Positions 45,475 through 54,470 of a stretch of DNA of 64,000 nucleotides are shown here, piece after piece; the first letter of the stretch is position 1, and the number at the start of each line of letters is the position of its first letter. The stretch covers positions 372,001-436,000 of the forward strand of contig NZ_JOEQ01000005.1 in NCBI RefSeq assembly GCF_000721075.1, given 5' to 3'. The DNA comes from Streptosporangium amethystogenes (lineage in GTDB: Bacteria > Actinomycetota > Actinomycetes > Streptosporangiales > Streptosporangiaceae). The translations under genes and the position numbers were made by a program. The notes under the pieces were generated by a model. It saw nothing but the letters and a program-made list of their open reading frames with translations. It had not been told where the DNA came from and made no database searches.

Positions 45475-48054
45475 ATGGATGCTATGCGCGTGCGCAACGG
45501 GCGATTGCGGGCCAAGGTAACGGCACTGCTGGTGTCGCTGACCGCGCTCTGGGCGTTCACCGCATGGGTCACGGTGCGTGAGGGGGTGAACATGCTGGGC
45601 GTCACCACGCTCGACTCCAACGTCGCCCAGCCAAGCGAGAAGCTCCTCGGCGAACTGCAGGCCGAGCGGCGCCTCACCCTGGTCATCCTGGGAGATCCGG
45701 CCGTCGGCCGCAGGTTGCGCGAAGCGCTCTCCGCCCAGCGCAAGCAGACGGACGCGGCCGGCGCGGAGTTCCGTGAGCTCGTCGGCAGCAACGGTGTGCG
45801 CACGCTCGGGAGCGCCGAACTCGGCGAGCGCATCACCGACGCGCTCAAGGACCTGGACGGCCTCGCGGCCGATCGCAGGGCGATCGACGCGGCACGGGTC
45901 GACAGGACCAGGGCGGCAGCGATGTTCACCGGAGTCGTCACCTCCCTGTACCGCATCTACGACTCGATGGCGACGCTGGACGACGAGGAGGTCGCCAACA
46001 ACACCCGCACGCTGATCGACCTGAGCCGGGCGCTGGAGACGCTCTCCCAGGAGGACGCCCTGGCCGCAGGCGCCCTGGCCGCTGGCCGCTTCACCGATGT
46101 CGAACGCGCCGCGTTCACACAGATCGTCGGTGTGCAGCGCTTCCTGTTCCGGCAGGCCGTCGACGAGCTTCCGGAGGCCGACCGCGTCCCCTTCGAGGAG
46201 CTGGCCTCTGATGAGCTGTACACCCGCATGCGGATCGCGGAAGACCAGATCATCCAGGCGAGGACGGCGGTGAACCTGCCCGAGCCCGTGGAGGCCACGC
46301 GGTGGGCCTCCACCGCCCAGCCCGTCCTGGCCAGGATGCAGCAGGCGATCCTGGCGGCGGGCGACGGGCTCGTCGAGCGTTCCACACCGGTGGCAGTCGG
46401 CGTGATCGTGCGGCTCGCGCTCGCCGGCGGTCTGGGCCTGGTGGCCGTCATCGCCTCGGTCGTCCTGGCCATCACCACGGCCCGCGCACTGGTCCAGCAG
46501 CTGGAGAAGCTGCGGGCCGCCGCCTGGGAGCTCGCCAACGAACGGCTGCCCTCCGTGGTCGAGCGGATCGGCCACGGGCAGGTGGTGGACGTCGCGGCCG
46601 AGGCGCCGCCCCTCAAGTTCGGCGACGACCAGATCGGCCAGGTCGGCCAGGCGTTCAACGCCGTGCAGCAGACCGCCATCAAGGTCGCCGCGGAGCAGGC
46701 CCAGCTCCGTCGCGACATCGCCGACATCCTGCGCAACCTCGCCCGCCGCACCCAGTCGCTCGTGCACCGCCAGCTGAGCGTGCTCGACGTCATGGAGCGG
46801 CGCGAGAACGACCCGCAGGAGCTGCGAGACCTGTTCCGGCTCGACCACCTGGCGACCCGGATGCGGCGCTACGCGGAGAACCTCCTCGTGCTCTCCGGCG
46901 CCGCGCCCGGCCGAGCCTGGCGCGACGCGGTCCCGATGATCGACGTGGTCCGCGGCTCGCTCGCCGAGATCGAGGACTACACCCGGGTCGACGTGATGCC
47001 TCTGGGAGAGGTGGCGCTGGACGGCCGGGCCGTGAGCGACGTGATCCACCTGATCGCCGAGCTCGTCGAGAACGCGGCGTCCTTCTCCCCGCCCTACACC
47101 ACGGTCCAGGTCGGCGGCCAACTTGTGGCCCACGGCTACGCGCTGGAGATCGAGGACCGGGGACTGGGCATGAGCGCCGCGGACATCGCGAGCGCCAACG
47201 AGCGGATCGCCAATCCCCCGGAGCTCAAGCTCTCCGGCAACGCCAGGCTGGGCCTGTACGTCGTCAGCCGCCTGGCCGAACGGCACGACATCCGGGTGAC
47301 CTTCAAGACGTCCCCGTACGGTGGCACGACCGTCGTCGTCCTCATCCCGCAGGACCTGATCAACGAGGAGGAGCCGGAAGCCTCCGTCGGCGTCGGCGTG
47401 CCGCAGGCGCGCCCGGCGAGCACCGGCGAGATGAACGGCACCACCTCCGCGGTCGCCGCGGTCCGCGGCCGGGCCGGCGATCCCCTGGGCGTCGCCGGTG
47501 GCCCCGCGCGGGCCGGCGCCGCCGAGGGAGAACCCGTCGGTGAGTCCGTCTCGGGGGCCTGGCCCGAGATGTGGGAACCCGCGCCTCCCGGCCGCTTCGC
47601 CGACCCGGACCTTCCCACGGATCTCGCCGACCCCGCGGCCCCCGGCCGCTTCGCCGATCCCGCGGCACTCAGGCAGCTGCCCGACTCCGGAGCACCTGTG
47701 AGCCTGCCCGACTTCACGAACCCCGGACCCCCCGCCTCCCCGGACGCGCCCGCTTCCGAACGTTCGGGGGGCCCGGGGGCGGCGCTGCCGCCCGTGCTGC
47801 CCCCGCCCGACAGCAGTCACACGCCGGGCGGCCTCCCGAGGCGTGTTCCCCAGACGCATCTCGCCGCCCCGCTGCAGGAGGACGAGGTGGCTGCGCCGGT
47901 GCCTCCGGACGACGGCGCCGACGAGCGCTCCCCGGAGATGATCCGCGCGGCCATGACGTCCTTCCAGGTGGGCACGCGCCGCGGCCGCGACGACGCGGCC
48001 CAGCTGACCAGGCAGGTGGGCGATCCCGTGGACGAGGACGGGCCCGCCGTGTGA
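45475..48054 (+). CDS. Conservon sensor histidine kinase-like protein (CvnA type)
   Basis: 859 residues. N-terminal helix (VTALLVSLTALWAFTAWVTV), a nitrate-sensor-like extracellular domain to about residue 300, a second helix near residue 315 (VIVRLALAGGLGLVAVIASV), a linker and an ATPase with N box HLIAELVENAASFSPP and G1 EDRGLGM. The phosphorylatable His dimerisation motif is not clearly seen, as is usual for CvnA. The last 230 residues are Pro/Ala/Gly-rich with a duplicated APGRFADP-type unit. ATG 45475, 45484 and GTG 45490 are possible starts; all lack a strong ribosome site. Confidence 0.85.
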   Translation: MDAMRVRNGRLRAKVTALLVSLTALWAFTAWVTVREGVNMLGVTTLDSNVAQPSEKLLGELQAERRLTLVILGDPAVGRRLREALSAQRKQTDAAGAEFRELVGSNGVRTLGSAELGERITDALKDLDGLAADRRAIDAARVDRTRAAAMFTGVVTSLYRIYDSMATLDDEEVANNTRTLIDLSRALETLSQEDALAAGALAAGRFTDVERAAFTQIVGVQRFLFRQAVDELPEADRVPFEELASDELYTRMRIAEDQIIQARTAVNLPEPVEATRWASTAQPVLARMQQAILAAGDGLVERSTPVAVGVIVRLALAGGLGLVAVIASVVLAITTARALVQQLEKLRAAAWELANERLPSVVERIGHGQVVDVAAEAPPLKFGDDQIGQVGQAFNAVQQTAIKVAAEQAQLRRDIADILRNLARRTQSLVHRQLSVLDVMERRENDPQELRDLFRLDHLATRMRRYAENLLVLSGAAPGRAWRDAVPMIDVVRGSLAEIEDYTRVDVMPLGEVALDGRAVSDVIHLIAELVENAASFSPPYTTVQVGGQLVAHGYALEIEDRGLGMSAADIASANERIANPPELKLSGNARLGLYVVSRLAERHDIRVTFKTSPYGGTTVVVLIPQDLINEEEPEASVGVGVPQARPASTGEMNGTTSAVAAVRGRAGDPLGVAGGPARAGAAEGEPVGESVSGAWPEMWEPAPPGRFADPDLPTDLADPAAPGRFADPAALRQLPDSGAPVSLPDFTNPGPPASPDAPASERSGGPGAALPPVLPPPDSSHTPGGLPRRVPQTHLAAPLQEDEVAAPVPPDDGADERSPEMIRAAMTSFQVGTRRGRDDAAQLTRQVGDPVDEDGPAV

Positions 48055-48144
48055 CCCCCATATGTGAGCGCGTGCCGGGTCGGTGCCGATGAGGCGCCGA
48101 GAACCGGCGACGGAACATCGGCAGGCAGAAGGAGAGGACAACGA

Positions 48145-48576
48145 GTGGTGCAGGGAACAGGATCTTTCACGGACCTGGCCTGGTTGCTGGACGACCTGGT
48201 CTCGCGGGTGGAGGAAGCTCAGCACGGAATCGTGTTCTCCACGGACGGCCTGCTGCTCGCCGCGTCGGCGGGATTCTCCCCCGCGGACGCCGAACATCTG
48301 GCCGCCGTCGGATCGGCGATCCAGAGTCTGGGCCGGGGGGTCAGCGACCGGGTCGGCGGCGGGCCGATGCGTCAGACCATCATCGAGATGCGGACGGCGT
48401 ACCTGATCGTGACGGCCGCCGGGCAGGGAGCGTGCCTGGCGGTACTCTGCGGCGCCGAGGCCGACGTCGGCCTGGTCGCCTACGAGATGGCCATGCTCGT
48501 CACCCGCGTCGGACAGTACCTCACCTCGCCCACCCGGATCGTCGACTCCTCCTTCAGAGGCGACGGGACGCGATGA
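48145..48576 (+). CDS. Roadblock/LC7 domain protein (CvnB type)
   Basis: 143 residues from GTG 48145, preceded by GGAGAGG; the in-frame GTG three bases on is an alternative. The roadblock fold is shown by LAWLLDDLVSRVEEAQHGIV, then FSTDGLLLAASAGFS and CLAVLCGAEADVGLVAYEMA. In conservons and MglB-type systems this protein acts on the partner GTPase as a GAP or GEF. ATGA overlap with the DUF742 gene. Confidence 0.9.
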   Translation: MVQGTGSFTDLAWLLDDLVSRVEEAQHGIVFSTDGLLLAASAGFSPADAEHLAAVGSAIQSLGRGVSDRVGGGPMRQTIIEMRTAYLIVTAAGQGACLAVLCGAEADVGLVAYEMAMLVTRVGQYLTSPTRIVDSSFRGDGTR

Positions 48577-48959
48577 GCATCTTCGACGAGCAGCCCGAGG
48601 CCCAGTGGGTCGGCGACGAGGCGGGGCCGATCGTCAGGCCGTACGTCCTGACGCGGGGCAGGACCGAACCGACTCGCGGCAGGTTCGACCTCATCACCCT
48701 GGTGGTGACCATTCGGCAGGTCTCGTCGAGGGAGTCGGGCCTGGACCCGGAGTGCCTGGCCATCGTCCGGCTCTGCCGGCAGGCCCAGTCGGTCGCGGAG
48801 ATCGCCGCCCACACGAACCTTCCGGCAGGCACGGTCCGTGTCCTGCTCAGTGACCTGCTCGACCAGGGATTCATCGCCATGCAAGAACCGCATTCGGAGA
48901 CGGACATGCACGACGAGATGCTGTACAGGGCGGTGCTCGATGGACTCCGTGCGCTCTAA
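48573..48959 (+). CDS. DUF742 protein (CvnC type)
   Basis: 128 residues. The conserved core is IVRPYVLTRGRTEPTR, the segment LDPECLAIVRLCRQAQSVAEI, and GTVRVLLSDLLDQGFI, a winged-helix-like fold. Always found with CvnB and CvnD in actinomycetes and thought to be part of the same membrane-associated complex. Overlaps the CvnD start by 20 bases. Confidence 0.92.
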   Translation: MSIFDEQPEAQWVGDEAGPIVRPYVLTRGRTEPTRGRFDLITLVVTIRQVSSRESGLDPECLAIVRLCRQAQSVAEIAAHTNLPAGTVRVLLSDLLDQGFIAMQEPHSETDMHDEMLYRAVLDGLRAL

Positions 48960-49581
48960 CCGCGACGCCGGGCGCGTGAAGCTGCCCAAGGCGATCAAGA
49001 TCCTGGTCGCCGGAGGGTTCGGCGCGGGCAAGACCACGCTGGTCGGCGCGGTCTCCGAGATCGAGCCGCTGCGCACCGAGGAGACCCTGAGCGACCGGGG
49101 TATCGGTGTCGACGACCTGTCGGGCGTGGAGACCAAGCAGACCACCACTGTCGCGATGGACTTCGGCCGCATCACCATCGGCGACGACTACCGCCTCTAC
49201 CTGTTCGGCACGCCTGGGCAGGAGCGCTTCTGGTTCCTCTGGGACGAGCTGGCGCTGGGCGCGCTGGGCGCGGTGGTCCTCGCCGACACCCGCAGGCTGG
49301 CCGACTGCTTCCCCTCGCTCGACTACTTCGAGCGGCGCGAGACGCCCTTCATCGTCGCGGTCAACTGCTTCGACGGGGCTCGCCGCTACGAACTCGACGA
49401 GGTCAGGCTCGGGCTGACCCTCCACGAGGACATCCCGATCGTGCTGTGCGACGCCAGGCAGCGGGAGTCGGGCAAGGAGGTGCTCATCGCCCTCGTGGAG
49501 CACGCGATGCGGATGCGGCTGGGCACGCGGTCCTCCGCGGGGAGCGCCGAACCCGCCGCGGAGCGGACCGGGACCCGCTGA
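48940..49581 (+). CDS. Conservon GTPase (CvnD type, ATP/GTP-binding)
   Basis: 213 residues. P-loop GGFGAGKTT at residues 25-33, switch region LSGVETKQTTTVAMDFG, DxxG equivalent in FGTPGQERFWF, and NCFDGARRY where the usual NKxD guanine motif is NCFD. The family is small Ras-like GTPases that couple to CvnA/B, akin to G-protein signalling. The last 20 residues are a polar tail. Start ATG 48940 lies inside CvnC; GTG 48949 is possible. Confidence 0.92.
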   Translation: MDSVRSNRDAGRVKLPKAIKILVAGGFGAGKTTLVGAVSEIEPLRTEETLSDRGIGVDDLSGVETKQTTTVAMDFGRITIGDDYRLYLFGTPGQERFWFLWDELALGALGAVVLADTRRLADCFPSLDYFERRETPFIVAVNCFDGARRYELDEVRLGLTLHEDIPIVLCDARQRESGKEVLIALVEHAMRMRLGTRSSAGSAEPAAERTGTR

Positions 49582-49587
49582 CGCCTA

Positions 49588-49641
49588 CGCCCCCTTCCGG
49601 GGCGGACGGGCTCCGCCGGGACCGTCCGCTCCGTGGAGCGG
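49588..49641 (+). terminator. Two hairpins after the conservon
   Basis: CGCCCC/GGGGCG (49588-49604, 5-base loop) and CCGCTCC-GT-GGAGCGG (49626-49641). The tandem hairpins right after the last conservon gene look like a terminator. Confidence 0.5.
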
Positions 49642-49807
49642 GTGGTGGGCACGCCCGCCTCCGGGGCGGATCGTCACCGTCCCGGGAGCGTTTTTGTCCC
49701 TCCGGCAGGGATGAATCCCTCCCCCTCGGACGGGTGTGCGCGATGCCCCGTGCCTGGCGTGTCACGATAACGGCGATCACCGGGAGTCCTACCGCGCGGA
49801 GAGCCCT

Positions 49808-51826
49808 ATGTGTGACGATCCGAACATGCCTCTCACCGTGGCGCGGGCACTCGGAGAGTACCGGGTGCTGCTGGCCGAGCACGGGGTCACCTGGGGTGAG
49901 GACCCCATCTTCTACGTCAGGTCGATGGCCACCGACGCCTACCTGATGGGCACGACGACCTTCTGGGAGGTCTGCTACGGCATGCTCGGCGCCCGCTACC
50001 CGGGAATGCCGTTCAAGGAGCTCAGGGACCGCCTCGACGAGCTGGACATGGACGAGGTGGTCCGCGGCGTCCTGGCGGGCAGGGTGCTCGACAACCTCGC
50101 CGCGCTCCGCCTCACCAGGGAGGGCGCCGCGGTCGAGGCGCGGGCGCGGGCCGTGCTGGACGGCAGCCCCCTGCGCACGACGCTGCTGGTCGACTCCACC
50201 AGACCGGAGCCGGTCACCGTGCTGGTGGACGGGCGGGCACACGTGGTCGGCCCCGGCGGCGCCCGGCTCATCAAGATCACGAACCGGAGCGAGGTGGTCG
50301 CCGACGGCCTGCCGGTCGACCTGTCGTCACTGGCGCGCCGGGCCCCCGCGGCCCGCCTGCGGGTGCGCGCGGGCCTTTCGTGCAAGTGGAGCGTGTACGG
50401 CGAGCACGGGCAGGGCTGGTATCCCGAGGGTGCCCCGGACAGGTACGACTACCACGTGATGCCCTACTTCCACGGTGACGACCTGGTCCTGGACGTCCCG
50501 GCCGAGACCCTGACGGTCCGGGTCTCCAGAGGCATGGAGTACGGCTCCGCCGAGGTCACACTCATCCCGGCGGCGGGGGAGGAGACCCTCGTCGAGCTGA
50601 CCCCCGAGCGGCTCTACGACGCGGCGGCCCTCGGCTGGTACGGCGGGGACATGCACGTCCACCTCAACTGGGCGGGCGACATGGTGGGCACGCCCGAGCT
50701 CGCGGGGGCCATGCAGCACGGCGAGGACCTGCACGTCCTCAACCTGGTCGCGGGGAACGTCTCCTCCGAGCGGGTCTACGACTCCGAGGCGCTGGAGCAC
50801 TGGGCGGGTCGTGACCTGCCCTGGTCCGACGCCTCGCACGTGGCCAGGATCGGCGTGGAGTACCGCAACGACCTGCTCGGCCACCTCTACGCCTTCGGCG
50901 TCTCGGCACCACCCGCACGGTTCCACACAGGTTTCCTCGGCACCGCCGACTGGCCGCCCAACAGCGTCGCCTGCGAGGAACTCCGCGGCCTCGGTGCCGT
51001 AACCGGCTACAGCCATCCCTTCCACACGCCGTTCGCCGACGCCGACACACCGGACAAGGCGCTGCTGTGGGGACGCAACTGCTCCTCCAGGGAGATCGTC
51101 GCCGACGCGGCCCTCGGCCTCGTCGACACCCTCGACGTGCTCAGCCAGACCTCGATCACCGCGACCGCCGCCGTCTACCGGCACCTGATCGGGGCGGGCA
51201 ACCGCATCGCGGTCACCGCGGGGACCGACGCGATGGTCTCCTTCGCCCGGCGGGGAAACCAGTCCAACCCGCCCGGCTGGGCGCGGGTCTACGCCCGGGT
51301 GGACGGAGCACTGAGCGCCGCGTCGTTCGCCGAGGCGGTCAGGCGGGGCCGTACCTTCGGCACCACCGGGCCCTGGCTGGAACTGTCGGCCGGAGGCCAC
51401 GGCCCCGGTGCCACCCTGGACCTGTCACCGGGCGAGCGGATCACCGTCACCGTCCGGTCGGTGGGGCCCGAGGTGGAGCGGCTGGAGATCCGCACAGCCG
51501 ACGGCGTGCTGGCCGAGGGACCGCCCGGCGAGCTGACCGCGGAACTGGTCGTCGGCGACCCCACCTACGTGGTCGCCCTCGCCACCGGTGGCCCGCACGA
51601 GCGGTCCTTCACCGGCGAGGTGTACGCCCACACCAGCCCGGTCTACCTCGACGTGGGCGGCCGTCACGTGGCCAGGGCAGAGGACGTCGGCTGGTGCCTG
51701 GAGTGGCTGGACACCCTGGAGACGCTCCTTCGCGAGGAGGGCGTCTTCGAGACGGCCGGGCAGCTCACCGACCACCTTGACCTGATCGGCCGGGCCAGGG
51801 AGGTCTACCGGGAACGCCTGACCTGA
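49808..51826 (+). CDS. CehA/McbA-family metallohydrolase
   Basis: 672 residues from ATG 49808, with GGAGAG 4 bases upstream; ATG 49826 is possible. PHP-like metal motifs: GWYGGDMHVHLNW near residue 285, GYSHPFHTPF near residue 400, TAGTDAMVS near residue 475. The first 270 residues have no motif I know, beyond a beta-rich segment before the metal site. CehA and McbA hydrolyse carbaryl, but the family is broad and no pesticide role is implied. Intracellular; it stands alone. Confidence 0.78.
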   Translation: MCDDPNMPLTVARALGEYRVLLAEHGVTWGEDPIFYVRSMATDAYLMGTTTFWEVCYGMLGARYPGMPFKELRDRLDELDMDEVVRGVLAGRVLDNLAALRLTREGAAVEARARAVLDGSPLRTTLLVDSTRPEPVTVLVDGRAHVVGPGGARLIKITNRSEVVADGLPVDLSSLARRAPAARLRVRAGLSCKWSVYGEHGQGWYPEGAPDRYDYHVMPYFHGDDLVLDVPAETLTVRVSRGMEYGSAEVTLIPAAGEETLVELTPERLYDAAALGWYGGDMHVHLNWAGDMVGTPELAGAMQHGEDLHVLNLVAGNVSSERVYDSEALEHWAGRDLPWSDASHVARIGVEYRNDLLGHLYAFGVSAPPARFHTGFLGTADWPPNSVACEELRGLGAVTGYSHPFHTPFADADTPDKALLWGRNCSSREIVADAALGLVDTLDVLSQTSITATAAVYRHLIGAGNRIAVTAGTDAMVSFARRGNQSNPPGWARVYARVDGALSAASFAEAVRRGRTFGTTGPWLELSAGGHGPGATLDLSPGERITVTVRSVGPEVERLEIRTADGVLAEGPPGELTAELVVGDPTYVVALATGGPHERSFTGEVYAHTSPVYLDVGGRHVARAEDVGWCLEWLDTLETLLREEGVFETAGQLTDHLDLIGRAREVYRERLT

Positions 51827-51875
51827 GCCGCTCCTCGGCAGTGCCCGCGGGACGGGACATGCGAGGCTTGTCAGC

Positions 51876-52670
51876 ATGAATCGCCTGGCTGAGGTTGACC
51901 TGTCACGGAAGCTCACCAAGAACGAGGCCTCCGGGCGTCTCGACGCCGCCCTCGAACGCCTGCTCCACCTGCGGCTCACGCTCGGAGGTCAGGTCGGCGA
52001 GCAGCGCATCGGTCCGCCGCTGTGCGTGGTCTTCGAGGGGTGGGACGCCTCGGGCAAGGGAGGGGCCATCAAGCGGCTGGTGCGCCCGCTGGACCCGCGC
52101 CACGTTCGCGTCGCGCAGTTCGCCGCGCCGACCTACGACGAGAAGCGCCACCACTTCCTGTGGCGGTTCTGGCCGGTTCTGCCCGGCTGGGGCGGGATGA
52201 CCGTGCTCGACCGCTCCTGGTACGGCCGGGTGCTGGTGGAGCGGGTCGAGGGCTTCGCCACCGAGGAGCAGTGGTCCCGCGCGTACGGGGAGATCGTGGA
52301 GTTCGAGCGGACCCTCACGGCCGAGGGCATGATCCTGGTCAAGTTCTGGATGCACGTCTCCGAGGACGAGCAGCTACGGCGCTTCCAGGACCGGGCCGGT
52401 GACCCGCTGCGGGCGTGGAAGCTCACGGACGAGGACTGGCGCAACCGTGAGAAGCGTCCGCTGTACGAGGCCGCGGTGGAGGACATGCTCGCACGTACCG
52501 ACCACCCGAAGGCGCCGTGGCACGTGGTCCCCGGCGACGACAAACGCCTGGCCCGTGTCACGGTGGTGGAGACCGTCTGCGCCGCGATCGAGGCCGAACT
52601 CGCCGCCCGGGGCTACGAGGCGACGATCCCTGCCGCGCCGGAAGCCGCGCCGGAGGGTGTGGACGACTAG
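51876..52670 (+). CDS. Polyphosphate kinase 2 (PPK2 family)
   Basis: 264 residues. Walker A is EGWDASGKGGAIKRL near residue 55, Walker B is DRSWYGRVLVERVEGF near residue 112 and the lid is LTDEDWRNREKRPLY. The YGRVLVER variant is frequent in enzymes of the polyphosphate:AMP/NDP phosphotransferase type. Uses polyphosphate to phosphorylate nucleotides in the cytoplasm. Placed between CehA/McbA and a PAP2/DAGK gene; with ppx at 12066 it completes polyphosphate turnover. Subclass (NDP versus AMP) is not certain. Confidence 0.88.
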   Translation: MNRLAEVDLSRKLTKNEASGRLDAALERLLHLRLTLGGQVGEQRIGPPLCVVFEGWDASGKGGAIKRLVRPLDPRHVRVAQFAAPTYDEKRHHFLWRFWPVLPGWGGMTVLDRSWYGRVLVERVEGFATEEQWSRAYGEIVEFERTLTAEGMILVKFWMHVSEDEQLRRFQDRAGDPLRAWKLTDEDWRNREKRPLYEAAVEDMLARTDHPKAPWHVVPGDDKRLARVTVVETVCAAIEAELAARGYEATIPAAPEAAPEGVDD

Positions 52671-52816
52671 CGGGACCGTGTCGTTAAAGCCGTTCTGACG
52701 AGAAGTATGGAAGCGGTGGGGGCGTGCCAAGCACCGCCTATCGGGGTAGACGGCAGAATCAAATGACTGTCCGTTCGTCGGTCATCGGTCTTCGTCGTCG
52801 CGGAAGGGTGTGACGC

Positions 52817-54268
52817 ATGCGGTTGAGCTCGCGGCTGAGCAGGCTGGACCGGAGGGTGTTCGCCATGGTGGCGAGCGCGAGGTTGCCCGGTCTTGAACGT
52901 GTCGTACCCGCGCTGTCACGCGCGGCGGACAACTCCCTGCTGTGGGCCGGGGTGGCCGGAGCGTTCGCGGTCAGCGGGCGCCGGCCGTTGCGCCGCGCCG
53001 CGACCAGAGGGCTGCTCGCGGTCAGCCTGGCCAGCCCGCTGGTCAACCTGGTCGGCAAGCAGGCCTTCCGCCGGAGCCGGCCGTCGGCGGAGGGGCTCCC
53101 GCTCGCCCGGCTGATCAAGATGCCCACCTCGGCGTCGTTCCCCTCGGGTCACTCCGCCTCGGCCGCCGCCTTCGCCGCGGCCGTGGCGATGGAGGCGCCT
53201 CGCGCGGTCGCGGTCCCCGTCGCGCTTCTCGCGGCCGCAGTCTGCTTCTCCCGCGTCTACACCGGCGTGCACTATCCGGGCGACGTGCTCGCGGGAGCCG
53301 GGATCGGCGTGGCGGCGGGCCTGGTCACCCGCCGCATCTGGCCCGACGCCGGGGAGGCGGGGCACGCCCGCGCCGCCCTCACGGCGCCCTCCGCGCTGCT
53401 CGACCTGGAGGGCGAGGGGACGGTCGCCGTGGTCGACGGCGCGGCCGACGCCGCCGCGGGAACGGCGGAGACGCTACGCGCGGCCCTTCCCCGGGCCGAG
53501 GTCGTCGAAGTGGCGCCGGGGGCCGACCTCGGGGCCGCCGTGCGGGACGCCGCTTCGCGGGCCAAGGTACTCGCGGTGGCCGGAGGGGACGCCGTGGTCA
53601 ACCTCGCGGCACAGGAGACGGTGGGTGCGGCGACCCCGCTGCTGGTCGTTCCCACGGGCGTCCGCGACCGGTTCGCCCGCGCGCTCGGAGTCGAGACCGC
53701 GCAGGAGGCGGCTGAGGCGTACCGCAACGGTGACCTCGTGGCCGTCGACGTCGGTGAGGTCGCGGGCCGGACATTCGTCAACTCCGTCAGTGTGGGCCAC
53801 TACCAGGCACTGGTGGAGAGCAGGGAACGATGGCAGAGCCGGATCGGTACGTGGCCCGCGCTGTTCTGGGCCATGGTCGAGGTACTCGGCCCCGGGGGCG
53901 CACGGCCGGTGGATCTCATCGTGGACGGTGTGCCCAGGCGTGTCTGGACGGTGTTCGTGGGCAACTGTCGTTACGAGGCACGCGGTGGTGCTCCCGCCAG
54001 GCGGCAACGTCTGGAAGACGGTCTGCTGGACATCCGGGTGCTCGGCGCCGCCGACCGGCTGCCCCGGGTACGGGTGTTCCTCAGTCTGCTGGCCGCACGG
54101 GTGAGGCTCTCACGCCACTACCAGCAGTGGCAGGCCGACACGCTGTGCCTTTCGGCCCCCTCGGGCCGGCTGCCGCTGGCGCGTGACGGTGAGAGGTTCA
54201 CGGTCACGGGCGAGGCGGAGTTCACCAAGCGCCCGCGCTCGCTCCTCGTGATCCGGCCGTCCGGCTGA
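52817..54268 (+). CDS. Bifunctional PAP2 phosphatase / diacylglycerol kinase-like protein
   Basis: 483 residues. Residues 20-190 are a PAP2 phosphatase with KQAFRRSRPS, PSGHSASAAAF and SRVYTGVHYPGDVLAGA, all three catalytic motifs complete, and short hydrophobic stretches. Residues 200-480 have the diacylglycerol-kinase layout, but the nucleotide loop reads GGDAVVN (256-262) in place of GGDGTVN, and the next motif is PTGVRDRFARALG. So lipid phosphate phosphatase is likely; kinase activity is doubtful. The combination is common in actinomycetes. Confidence 0.82.
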   Translation: MRLSSRLSRLDRRVFAMVASARLPGLERVVPALSRAADNSLLWAGVAGAFAVSGRRPLRRAATRGLLAVSLASPLVNLVGKQAFRRSRPSAEGLPLARLIKMPTSASFPSGHSASAAAFAAAVAMEAPRAVAVPVALLAAAVCFSRVYTGVHYPGDVLAGAGIGVAAGLVTRRIWPDAGEAGHARAALTAPSALLDLEGEGTVAVVDGAADAAAGTAETLRAALPRAEVVEVAPGADLGAAVRDAASRAKVLAVAGGDAVVNLAAQETVGAATPLLVVPTGVRDRFARALGVETAQEAAEAYRNGDLVAVDVGEVAGRTFVNSVSVGHYQALVESRERWQSRIGTWPALFWAMVEVLGPGGARPVDLIVDGVPRRVWTVFVGNCRYEARGGAPARRQRLEDGLLDIRVLGAADRLPRVRVFLSLLAARVRLSRHYQQWQADTLCLSAPSGRLPLARDGERFTVTGEAEFTKRPRSLLVIRPSG

Positions 54269-54470
54269 GATCCGGGTGACGTCTCGGCCGTGATCGGGCT
54301 CCGCACCGGCCGCGGAGGGCTACCGGTGCGGTACATCCCGATCTGTTGACGCGGGCTCACTGCCGGAGCCGTCCCGATCGTTGGGCGGGCGCCGGTTTTT
54401 CCGGCGCCTCATTGCTCGGCATGTGCGGTCTCGGGTGCATCTGGCGATGGTCTCCGAGACTGTCGGTGGA

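Noticed and set aside
45271..48297. Open frame of 1008 codons on the minus strand
   Set aside because: It is antisense to the conservon genes and low-complexity (Arg/Gly/Asp/His-rich), a common artefact of high-GC third positions.
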